Source of the DNA: Berkiella sp964496435
GTDB taxonomy: Bacteria; Pseudomonadota; Gammaproteobacteria; Berkiellales; Berkiellaceae
Length of the DNA: 64,000 nucleotides
Direction: 5' to 3'
Assembly: GCA_964496435.1 (NCBI GenBank)
Contig: CAZBZP010000006.1
Coordinates: 1-64,000, forward strand
Shown: one piece after another, positions 52,884 through 60,377 of the stretch
Position numbering within the stretch: position 1 is the stretch's first letter
Layout of the letters: every line of letters begins with the position of its first letter
Made by a program: the position numbers and the translations under genes
The notes under the pieces: model-generated
What the model saw: only the letters and a program-made list of their open reading frames with translations
The model's database searches: none
What the model was told of the DNA's origin: nothing

Positions 52884-53783
52884 CTATCCATTTGCATTGG
52901 TTTTGGATTTAACTCTGTCTAAATCCTTTTCAATTTGGGGCTTATACGTTTTGGGTGTTTTAGGATTTTTTAAAGCGGCATTGTACCACTTTATGGCCAT
53001 GGCCTTATTTTCAATGCTGTTCTCATAGATGTTGCCCAGTTGGTGTTGGGCAAAGAAATTGTTTTTATCCGCCAATTGTTTAATTTGGCGCATCATACAT
53101 ATTTGAATATCAAATTCTTCTTTTAAATCAAAACAGGGTTTTTGGGAATTAAATACCACTTCTAATTCCGTGAGCATTTCTAAATGTTCTCTATCACGTG
53201 TACGCTCTGCTTTTTTAATTTCTTTGCCAATGTTTTCACGCTCATTATCAATATAGGCAATGTCATCTTTTAGATTCTGTGAGAGAGGTTTTTCTTCTTT
53301 GGAAGATTGCTCATTTACCTTTAATACAGCTTCTAGTTTTTTGGCATCTTCGAGAATATATTCTTTATATTGCGCAGGTGTTTTTGGATTTTCTAAAACT
53401 TTCTTGAACCAGCTTAAGGCCATGGCATAATTTTCTTGGGGTTTGGCTAAATAAGTATTTGCGATAGAATCTTGCGCTGCAAAATTACCTTCCTCAGCTA
53501 ATTTCTTAGTCGATTCATGAATGCACAAATGCATTTCAATATCTTCATCTTTTTTAAAACACTGTGATTTAGCTTCTAATACAGCTTCTATATTATCCCA
53601 TATAACTAAGGTTTCTTTATCATACAAAGGACCCACTTCTTGACGCTTCTTTTGGATCTCTTGTTTTAATTCCTCGGTACTTTTTTGCTGCTCTTTGAGG
53701 GTTTGTGAAATGGATTGCTCCTCATCGGCCCAAACGGCACAGGCACTACTGCATAAAAATATAAGGGCAAGCAGCTTTTTCAT
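52884..53783 (-). CDS. Exported Sel1-like protein with two internal repeats
   Basis: Signal peptide at 1-19 (KKLLALIFLCSSACAVWA). Two repeats of about 110 residues follow, at about 45-155 and 185-295. Each has a paired-Cys segment (SQCFKK..LCIH and KPCFDL..ICMM), an LA..NF.AQ block and a Sel1-like end (AMALSWFKKVLENPKTP and AMAIKWYNAALKNPKTP). Sel1 repeats usually mediate protein interactions. No partner is apparent. 299 residues. Confidence 0.7.
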   Translation of the reverse strand: MKKLLALIFLCSSACAVWADEEQSISQTLKEQQKSTEELKQEIQKKRQEVGPLYDKETLVIWDNIEAVLEAKSQCFKKDEDIEMHLCIHESTKKLAEEGNFAAQDSIANTYLAKPQENYAMALSWFKKVLENPKTPAQYKEYILEDAKKLEAVLKVNEQSSKEEKPLSQNLKDDIAYIDNERENIGKEIKKAERTRDREHLEMLTELEVVFNSQKPCFDLKEEFDIQICMMRQIKQLADKNNFFAQHQLGNIYENSIENKAMAIKWYNAALKNPKTPKTYKPQIEKDLDRVKSKTNANG

Positions 53784-53850
53784 GAAGGCTATCCGTATGA
53801 ATAAGAATGTAGTAACAGTATAGTTTGGAAAAGTATAAATTAGAAAAGGA

Positions 53851-53889
53851 AAAGCGCTTTTACCCGAGAGGTGAAGGTAAAAGCGCTTT
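53851..53889. other. Orphan 14-bp hairpin in a 356-bp gene-free divergent region
   Basis: AAAGCGCTTTTACC (53851-53864) and GGTAAAAGCGCTTT (53876-53889) form a perfect 14-bp stem with an 11-base loop. The region 53784-54139 separates two divergent genes and holds no convincing reading frame. On the minus strand the stem is followed by TTCCTTTTC, so it could end an unseen small RNA, or be a structured leader of the Sel1-like gene. The rest of the region is AT-rich with nothing else recognised. Confidence 0.5.
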
Positions 53890-54139
53890 AGTAAAGAAAC
53901 TTATCATGTCAGTGAAAATCAAATTACGTTATCTGAATCACTTATTGCTACTATACCCATGCATGCTCCTTTGCGCAAGATAAAATTTAGCCATTTAACT
54001 ATAAATTCTTACCGTTCGTCGGAAAATTCCTACCTTCTATCCCTCAAACATGATTTCTACCCATCTTAATAATCATTCATAGCCTGATATAAGATTTCAG
54101 GATAAAATGAAGGCTGATTTTTAAAGATAAACAACGAAT

Positions 54140-54997
54140 ATGCACGCCGACGAAATTGCCCCTTTAGATTATTTAGTTTCCTTACCTGAAGAATTAGCAC
54201 TCAGTTTAATCAGCCAAGGCCCCTGTGAGGTCAATGCCGTACTCATTGGTAATGAAATTAATCTGCGGGGACTCACAAACCGTGCCATTGCCCGCAAAGA
54301 AGCGGTGCTTACCAAGCTTTCTGACAAAAGTATCGCTATGATTTACCCCTATGGGGCGATTGTCTTTTTTAATGCAACAACTGCAATGACAGTAGAGCTG
54401 ATTACACGTTGCCAACGATTTGCAACCCAACTACTCAGCACCCCTGAAACCGAGCAATTTACGGTGATGGTGCAACCTGATCAGCCTGAGGGCGTGATTC
54501 AAAGCAAAGTATCGATTAAAAAATTTACCAAAGAACATGTAGAAATCATTGCTTCAGCGCTCTCTAAGAGTGTTATCTTGGAATACCATGAGAATCGCAT
54601 CGGTAGTTTATTTGATAAAATTGAACCTATCGCCAAAAGCTTGAAAGAAAAGGGCAAACTAGGGCATCGCTCTATTGATCTGTTAAAACATATTGGCGCC
54701 AGCATTTTGATGATACAAGAAATGGTAGGCAAAATTGAGGTTACCGAAAAGCCACTCTTGTTATGGGAACATGCTGAACTAGAACCGCTGCATGCCCAAT
54801 TGGTTGAAGATCTCGAAATTTTAGATAGACAAAGCAGCTTAGAACGAAAAATCGGGCTTATCTCAAGTACTGCCCAAATTTCCTTAGAAGTTTTGCAACA
54901 ACACCACAGTCATCGACTAGAGCTATACATCATCATCTTAATTGCAATTGAAATTTTCTTGCAGCTGTATGATATGTTTTTCTCTAGCATGTTCTAG
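54140..54997 (+). CDS. DUF155/RMND1-Sif2 family membrane protein
   Basis: Unknown bacterial function; eukaryotic relatives (RMND1, Rmd1/Sif2) are mitochondrial. Family landmarks are IYPYGAIVFFNATT (Y-x-x-G-x-x-V-F-F/W, about residue 73), SVILEYHENRIGSLFDKIEP (about 147), LLKHIGASILMIQEMV, and a final membrane helix (about 261-278, IIILIAIEIFLQLYDMFF). 285 residues. It stands alone, converging with the symporter gene. Confidence 0.8.
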   Translation: MHADEIAPLDYLVSLPEELALSLISQGPCEVNAVLIGNEINLRGLTNRAIARKEAVLTKLSDKSIAMIYPYGAIVFFNATTAMTVELITRCQRFATQLLSTPETEQFTVMVQPDQPEGVIQSKVSIKKFTKEHVEIIASALSKSVILEYHENRIGSLFDKIEPIAKSLKEKGKLGHRSIDLLKHIGASILMIQEMVGKIEVTEKPLLLWEHAELEPLHAQLVEDLEILDRQSSLERKIGLISSTAQISLEVLQQHHSHRLELYIIILIAIEIFLQLYDMFFSSMF

Positions 54998-55006
54998 AGC
55001 ACATAA

Positions 55007-55032
55007 AGAAAGCGCTTCTTTAAGCGCTTTCT
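55007..55032. terminator. Bidirectional stem-loop between convergent genes
   Basis: AGAAAGCGCTT (55007-55017), loop CTTT, AAGCGCTTTCT (55022-55032): 11-bp perfect stem. It lies 10 bases after the DUF155 gene and overlaps the stop codon of the symporter gene, so it can serve transcripts from both sides. Its AAAGCGCTT core also occurs in the hairpin at 53851. Confidence 0.6.
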
Positions 55033-56408
55033 GGCAACACGGCTCTTTGCTCAAACCAATGCACCATCACAAAGGTGAGCAGATTAATAATTATACCAAT
55101 CAAAGCACCATTAAAAGTGGTTTCGCCCATCAGCGCTAACCAAAAGCAAGTTGCTGTGATCCCCGCTATGCAACCTATCCAAAAAGCATTGGCTGAAGCC
55201 CTATAACCTAATATACCTGCAACGAGTGGCACCAGGATAAAAGGGGTCCAGAAATTGTATGCCACTAATAAAATGTCTAAGGCACTTTTGGTCGAAATGG
55301 CGAATAAAGCGCCCATCGCACCAATGATAACTGTCACGACTCTAGACCAAAAAAGTTCTACTTTGGGGGTAAAGCTTTCTTTCTTAGCCAGTGGTTTCAT
55401 CACATCATGACTAATTGAAATCGCTGCTGCATTTAAAAAGGAATCGGCTGAAGACATCACCACGGCCATCATGCCTGCGATTGCAAGCCCTTTTAAGCCC
55501 ACCGGCATCACATGCGTGATGACATAGGGCAAGGCTAAATTAGGATCAAGTGAAGGATCCATGGTTAAAGCACTTAAACCAATGATGCCCACTAATAAGA
55601 AAAAGGGTATCGATAACAAACCACTCCACAAGGTACCCTTTGCCGTTTCTTTGAAATTTTTGCCAATTAACAAACGTTGTACATAAGGTGGCACTAAGGT
55701 TTCACCAAAGAAAAAGTTCAAAAATAAACCCAACACAGTTATCAAAGACAAGGAACCAAACAAGGAAACATGATCGCTTGGCACCGTCTTAAAGACATTT
55801 TCAATGCCACCTGCTTTTTGTAATCCAAAATAGAGCACCAAGGGAAGCGCTACGATGAGCACACAAAAATGAATAACATCATTGGCAACAACAGATTTCA
55901 TGCCACCCCAAGCAGCATAGATAATAACAATGAGTGTACCAACCAGAATACCGTAAGTTGCATCGATACCCGTAAGCACATTTAACACATAGCCAAATGC
56001 TGCAAATTGCGCACCTGCAATACCAGCACAAACAAGCCCAGATGCTAAGCCTGTTAAAATTTTTGATTTTTTACCGTAAAGTTGCCCCATAATATCACCC
56101 ACTGAAATCGCATTTTTAAAAGGCGTCATTTTGGGTGCAATGACTGTTGCAACTAAGATTTCCTTTGCAGAAAATCCCCACAGGGCAATAACATAAACCA
56201 ACCCCATGCTAAAAGCCTTCTCAGCCAGTCCCATGGTGAAACCACCACCAATAAAAGATGCTGATAATGTGGCAAAAACAAAAGCTGAACTATAGCCTCG
56301 ATTACCGGTTGAGAAATCATCGAGGCTTTTCACGGAGCGACTTACCCATACTCCAACAAAGATAATCAAAGCAAAATAAGCCCCAATAACAACATAATCG
56401 ATTATCAT
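55020..56408 (-). CDS. Sodium:solute symporter (SSS family)
   Basis: About 13 membrane helices in 462 residues. IIDYVVIGAYFALIIFVGVW starts helix 1; LSASFIGGGFTMGLAEKAF and AWGGMKSVVANDVIHF are SSS landmarks, and VMSSADSFLNAAAISISHD matches the sodium-site helix. The ATG at 56408 has AAGGA eight bases upstream; the longer frame to 56456 lacks a site. The substrate is not evident; the PutP/PanF branch is possible. Confidence 0.88.
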   Translation of the reverse strand: MIIDYVVIGAYFALIIFVGVWVSRSVKSLDDFSTGNRGYSSAFVFATLSASFIGGGFTMGLAEKAFSMGLVYVIALWGFSAKEILVATVIAPKMTPFKNAISVGDIMGQLYGKKSKILTGLASGLVCAGIAGAQFAAFGYVLNVLTGIDATYGILVGTLIVIIYAAWGGMKSVVANDVIHFCVLIVALPLVLYFGLQKAGGIENVFKTVPSDHVSLFGSLSLITVLGLFLNFFFGETLVPPYVQRLLIGKNFKETAKGTLWSGLLSIPFFLLVGIIGLSALTMDPSLDPNLALPYVITHVMPVGLKGLAIAGMMAVVMSSADSFLNAAAISISHDVMKPLAKKESFTPKVELFWSRVVTVIIGAMGALFAISTKSALDILLVAYNFWTPFILVPLVAGILGYRASANAFWIGCIAGITATCFWLALMGETTFNGALIGIIINLLTFVMVHWFEQRAVLPESA

Positions 56409-56497
56409 CTCGCACGTCCTTGTAATGGATAGGCATCTATTAAGAACATATAACAAAAACGGGCTATTGCGTAGGTAAAATTACCTTGGGCAGGAAG

Positions 56498-56692
56498 TTG
56501 TACACAGGTGCTTTAGTTAAAAAACCAAATTTTTAAAATTAATTTTTTTTTTAACCACAGAGACTTGATTTTTGTAATCAATTGAATTTAAAGAATATTT
56601 TATAATTATTACAAGCTTGACCAACTAGCAGAAAAATTATAGCCCACCCTCGGCAGGCATTTTAGAACAATTAATCCACAGAGTTATCCACA
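56498..56692 (+). other. Cluster of DnaA-box-like 9-mers in AT-rich DNA
   Basis: The gene-free stretch 56409-56819 contains four same-strand 9-mers close to the DnaA box TTATCCACA: TTGTACACA (56498-56506), TTAACCACA (56551-56559), TAATCCACA (56672-56680) and a perfect TTATCCACA (56684-56692). Very AT-rich DNA fills 56519-56630. This is the layout of an origin or DnaA-binding locus, but dnaA, rpmH, mnmG or parAB are not nearby. The symporter promoter must also lie here. No reading frame is convincing in this 411-base gap. Confidence 0.4.
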
Positions 56693-56819
56693 GGATGCCC
56701 TTTGATCTGCACAGCCTTAACCTGCATCAAAAAGGGCGATTGGCTTACACATATGCGGGCAATATGGGCATACTAATTTCATGAATAAGCCATTTTTATT
56801 TGTTTTTTTCGCAGCGTTT

Positions 56820-57632
56820 TTAGCGTCGATGCAAGAGCTTAGACCAGTTAATTGACTTATCCCCAATGGCAACAAAAAGACTCTGCTCTGTACTGCCACT
56901 TCGATTATATTCAAGGGGATCCCCGTTCATGGTGAAAACAGCGCCGCCTGCTTCTTCAACGATGCAATGGCCGGCTGCATTATCCCATTCACTGGTGGGA
57001 GAGAGGCGCATCACAACATCGGCCTCGCCTGCTGCCAATCGCCCAAACTTCCAAGCACTACCTTGGTTCTCAATGCTGGTTTTGCCTAAATTCACTAACC
57101 AAGGTTGTAATGTCATGGGGCTGCAATGACGACTCACGATGACGCGCGTTGTTTTATTCATGGCTTGGGTAACAATACGCTGCTTATTTTGATCTTGTAT
57201 GAGGTATGCTCCACCACCACGCCAAGCCATATAGCCAAGGCGCTTAGGCGGCACGTAGATGATCCCAATAACAGGTTGATGATTTTCAATTAAGGCAATA
57301 TTGATGGCGAACTCATCATTATGTGCCAAAAATTCGCGGGTGCCATCCAAAGGATCAACGCACCAATAACGCTGCCAATGCTGGCGTTCTAAAAAAGGTA
57401 CTTGCTCACCTTCCTCCGACATAATAGGCGCAACGCCTTCTTCGCCTAAAGACAATTGACTCAAGCCCTGTTGAATAAGTGCATGAGAGGCCTTATCTGC
57501 TTCAGTCAACGGGGATTTATCACTTTTATATTCGGTTGCAACAGAGCCTTGTGCATAGTAATGCATAATTTTTTCGCCAGCTTGCTCTGCAAGAGAATAT
57601 GCTTGTGCTGCCCATGTCGCTAAAGTGGTCAT
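56820..57632 (-). CDS. cysQ: 3'(2'),5'-bisphosphate nucleotidase CysQ
   Basis: Inositol-monophosphatase-superfamily enzyme that clears PAP from sulfate assimilation. Metal-ligand motifs: SEEGEQ (about residue 70), WCVDPLDGTREFLAHNDEFA (about 89-108) and SEWDNAAGHCIVEEAGG (about 212). Residues TREF favour CysQ over SuhB. 270 residues against 246 in E. coli, with a slightly longer C-terminus. It reads away from the NRRL paralogs. Confidence 0.93.
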   Translation of the reverse strand: MTTLATWAAQAYSLAEQAGEKIMHYYAQGSVATEYKSDKSPLTEADKASHALIQQGLSQLSLGEEGVAPIMSEEGEQVPFLERQHWQRYWCVDPLDGTREFLAHNDEFAINIALIENHQPVIGIIYVPPKRLGYMAWRGGGAYLIQDQNKQRIVTQAMNKTTRVIVSRHCSPMTLQPWLVNLGKTSIENQGSAWKFGRLAAGEADVVMRLSPTSEWDNAAGHCIVEEAGGAVFTMNGDPLEYNRSGSTEQSLFVAIGDKSINWSKLLHRR

Positions 57633-57840
57633 AACTTGGCTCTACTATTTCAAAGGAAGGATTTCTATCACATTCTAATGATAGATAGCCTTTTTCTCTA
57701 GAACGTTAGAACACTATCTATTTAATTGCTGCTAAAACAATCCGATGAAGGGCTCCCTGCAGCCAAGATATTTCCACTTTAGAATGTTAGAATGCTTAAT
57801 ATTATTAATATTGGTTTACATACAACTAAAGGGTGACACT

Positions 57841-58359
57841 ATGCAAAGAGGTCCAACCATTCGCTCTCCCCAAGAGATTCGCTTTATTCACCAAACCATT
57901 TCAACGACCTTGTCTAAACCTAAGCCTGGCGAAATAAAAACGCCCAATCTTGATGCTTTAGCAAATGAAGTAAAAGAGGGACGTCAATCAATGTTGGATT
58001 TTCCAGCCATTGAAATTTTTAGTATTCATGATCAAGAAAATGATGAAGAGATATCCTACTCTTTAAACAACCGCAAACTTTATATTGCTAAAAAATCAGG
58101 CTCACAGGTCATCAACACCGTTCATGCCAGCTTCGATGAAATCTTAGATTCGGTATGGAAAATGACCAGCATGAGCGATGGGCTTGCCTACCCCACCCCA
58201 ACGCATAATTCGAATAAAGCATGCCAACCAGTGGGTTTATTACTACAATTTAGAGCTTTTCTAGAAGAGAATAAAACGACCTCAAAAGACACGCCAGCTA
58301 AAAAAGAGGAAGTTTATCAAAAAGCATGCGAACAATTTCATTTACAATGTCGTAGATAA
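57841..58359 (+). CDS. NR(K/R)L-motif protein A (tandem paralog, possible ParB/Srx-like fold)
   Basis: 172 residues from the ATG at 57841, which has AAAGGGTG upstream; the frame extends to 57745 but the extra N-terminus is unlike its paralog. Shared with the next gene: RSPQEIRFIHQTIS (residues about 7-20), DFPAIEIF, YSLNNRKLYIA (about 75) and SVWKMTSM. The order HQTIS..F, then I/V-x-V/I-F, then SLxNRRL resembles the ParB/sulfiredoxin-like domain seen in some toxins and eukaryotic proteins; this is reading by eye. No signal peptide, no membrane helix. Confidence 0.6.
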   Translation: MQRGPTIRSPQEIRFIHQTISTTLSKPKPGEIKTPNLDALANEVKEGRQSMLDFPAIEIFSIHDQENDEEISYSLNNRKLYIAKKSGSQVINTVHASFDEILDSVWKMTSMSDGLAYPTPTHNSNKACQPVGLLLQFRAFLEENKTTSKDTPAKKEEVYQKACEQFHLQCRR

Positions 58360-58377
58360 AATCCACTCATCACGCAA

Positions 58378-58400
58378 AGATGACCGCTCATCGGTCATCT
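58378..58400 (+). terminator. Stem-loop after NRRL protein A
   Basis: AGATGACCG (58378-58386), loop CTCAT, CGGTCATCT (58392-58400), 9-bp perfect stem 19 bases after the stop, followed by CTTATAACTT. A weak intrinsic terminator is likely, so the paralogs would be separate transcripts. Confidence 0.5.
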
Positions 58401-58571
58401 CTTATAACTTAAACTTTTATACGATGATTTCAGTATATTTATTTTTATAGAAATAACCGTTTATCGTTATTTTCAACAGCTTTATCATAAATGAAATCGC
58501 TTTTATTGTTCGCTATGGTATTTTCCTAAATATAAATTATTAAAAATTAAAATATTTTAGGGGTAAAAATC

Positions 58572-59186
58572 ATGCTTGCAGGTCCAATCCAAAATCCACC
58601 ACAGATGATGCAAAGAAATCCAAAAGAATTATTATGGTTGCATCAAACTATTTCGCCATGCTTTTCTCAAGGTGCGCCCGATCCTGATCCAAAGGCAGCG
58701 CCTGGTGCAAAATTACCTGGCGAGCATGTAAAAAAAGTGGCTGATGATCTCAAAAAAAATCCTGACTTAGCGCAAGATTTTCCGCCTTTAAAAGTATTTA
58801 CTTTAACTGATCCTGATACAGGTCTAGATTATACTTATTCATTAAGTAATCGACGCTTAACTGCATTCAGGATGGGTAATGTTCCACTTGTAAAAACCCA
58901 ACAAGCGACCGATGAAGAGATTTTCACTGCATTGTGGAAAATGACCAGCGTTGATGGTGGTAATACACAACCCCAAATGACCTTGGTTAACAAACAACAT
59001 GATACCAAACCAGCAGAAACAACTACCTTGGGTAAGTTCAAAGTAGAAATGACGGAGAAAGCGCGTAGTCGATTATTTGCTTATGAACAATTCTGTGCAG
59101 CAAATGATATTGTTGGCGCAGAAAAAGTTGCATTTATTGCCGAACGTCAAGGAAATGTCGCTCGTGCGATGTTTGGATTAAGATAA
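58572..59186 (+). CDS. NRRL-motif protein B (tandem paralog of A)
   Basis: 204 residues. Same block order as protein A: RNPKELLWLHQTISPCFS (residues about 15-32), DFPPLKVFTLTD (about 74), YSLSNRRLTAF (about 93) and ALWKMTSVDGG. It carries an extra C-terminal 30 residues (RNVA-type helix, AFIAERQGNVARAMFGLR). The internal region between the His-Gln-Thr-Ile-Ser block and the DFP block differs. Function unknown; a ParB/Srx-like domain as in polymorphic toxins is possible. Cytoplasmic or secreted by an unknown route. Confidence 0.6.
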   Translation: MLAGPIQNPPQMMQRNPKELLWLHQTISPCFSQGAPDPDPKAAPGAKLPGEHVKKVADDLKKNPDLAQDFPPLKVFTLTDPDTGLDYTYSLSNRRLTAFRMGNVPLVKTQQATDEEIFTALWKMTSVDGGNTQPQMTLVNKQHDTKPAETTTLGKFKVEMTEKARSRLFAYEQFCAANDIVGAEKVAFIAERQGNVARAMFGLR

Positions 59187-59196
59187 CCTAGACTAT

Positions 59197-59223
59197 ACAC
59201 GCACCTCTTTATAGGGGGCGTGT
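59197..59223 (+). terminator. Stem-loop after NRRL protein B
   Basis: ACACGC (59197-59202) pairs with GCGTGT (59218-59223), extended inside by CCTC/GGGG, and is followed by TTCATTCTCC. It lies 10 bases after the stop codon. Confidence 0.5.
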
Positions 59224-59336
59224 TTCATTCTCCTATTTTGCAAAGTTCGTCGGATAAATCTCATATAAATAGCATGCACGAACATTGCGTGTTAAAATCA
59301 AACTCAATTTGTATAGATACACTTTAGGGTTCAAGT

Positions 59337-60350
59337 ATGCTAGAAATTGATTTTTATGGGCAGCATGTAGGACCAGATCAATGCGCTGAAGTTATGAGCA
59401 CTTTTCAAAGTAAAATTGCGCTTGAAAATGATAAGGATATAATTCTTGATCTCAGTAATACCCAGCTCACGGATCAGTGTATACCCCTACTAGAATCTAT
59501 TTTTTTAGCACCTCGCTTAATTGAAGTCCGGCTTGATAATAATCAATTAACAGCGCAGGGCCTGGCTACACTACTTAGCATTTTTAGCAATCGTATAAAC
59601 CCTGTGCAGGCTCTAAGTTTAAGTCAAAATCCACTGCTCGATGCAGGCGCAGAACTACTCAGCCAGCATTTGCCACATTTTGCATTAGTGCATTTACATT
59701 TACGTGATTGTGGATTTAGCGCGCAAGGCATCGGATGTTTAGCGACAAGTCTTTTTGAGCATCAGTATTTAGAAACGCTTGTTTTAGATGGCAATCCTAT
59801 TAAGGAAGGGATGGAATTCATTGCCCATTTGTTATATAAAAATCAAAAAGTCAAAACTCTCAGTTTATGCCAGTGTCAGATCCCTTTAACAGATGCACAA
59901 GAGGGTAATATATTTGGTTCAATACTAAAGCATAATCACTCGCTTGTTTCTTTAAACCTCCATAGCAATCATATTCATCCGGATTTTTTAGCAAGCTTTA
60001 TAGAGCAAGTGGCTGGCAACCATACCCTCACTCAATATGCTGGCCCTGATAATGAACACCGCTCACTTGAGAGTATTTGTCAAAGAAACAGTTTAATTCC
60101 CTGCAATGCACCGTGGTCACTGGGGCATAACCCCAATGCAAGCTCTCTTGAAAAAAGCATCGGTTTAATTGCTGACACACGCCCCTGCGCGGATGCCACC
60201 TTGCTTTTCATTGCAGGTCGTAAAGCACTTATGCAAGGAACTTTGGTTGCTGATGCCACCACCAGCCCAAATGGGCTGGAGCACCAACTCCTTGATCATA
60301 CCTATGAAGCGGCTACAAAAGAAATTCTGCGAAAACATAAAATGCAGTAG
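59337..60350 (+). CDS. Leucine-rich repeat protein
   Basis: About six ribonuclease-inhibitor-type LRRs span residues 35-235, for example IILDLSNTQLTD, VRLDNNQLTAQGL, LHLRDCGFSAQGI, LVLDGNPIKEG and LNLHSNHIHPDFL. The remaining 100 residues have no recognised domain. No signal peptide. Proteins of this sort are frequent among effectors of host-associated Legionellales, which is inference here. 337 residues, stand-alone gene. Confidence 0.82.
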   Translation: MLEIDFYGQHVGPDQCAEVMSTFQSKIALENDKDIILDLSNTQLTDQCIPLLESIFLAPRLIEVRLDNNQLTAQGLATLLSIFSNRINPVQALSLSQNPLLDAGAELLSQHLPHFALVHLHLRDCGFSAQGIGCLATSLFEHQYLETLVLDGNPIKEGMEFIAHLLYKNQKVKTLSLCQCQIPLTDAQEGNIFGSILKHNHSLVSLNLHSNHIHPDFLASFIEQVAGNHTLTQYAGPDNEHRSLESICQRNSLIPCNAPWSLGHNPNASSLEKSIGLIADTRPCADATLLFIAGRKALMQGTLVADATTSPNGLEHQLLDHTYEAATKEILRKHKMQ

Positions 60351-60377
60351 CATCATTCTTTAAAGACTCGGCCTCAC

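Noticed and set aside
57745..57840. 32-codon upstream extension of NRRL protein A, which looks like a membrane helix
   Set aside because: The paralog starts without it, and the ATG at 57841 has a clear AAAGGGTG site. A signal-anchor remains a small possibility.
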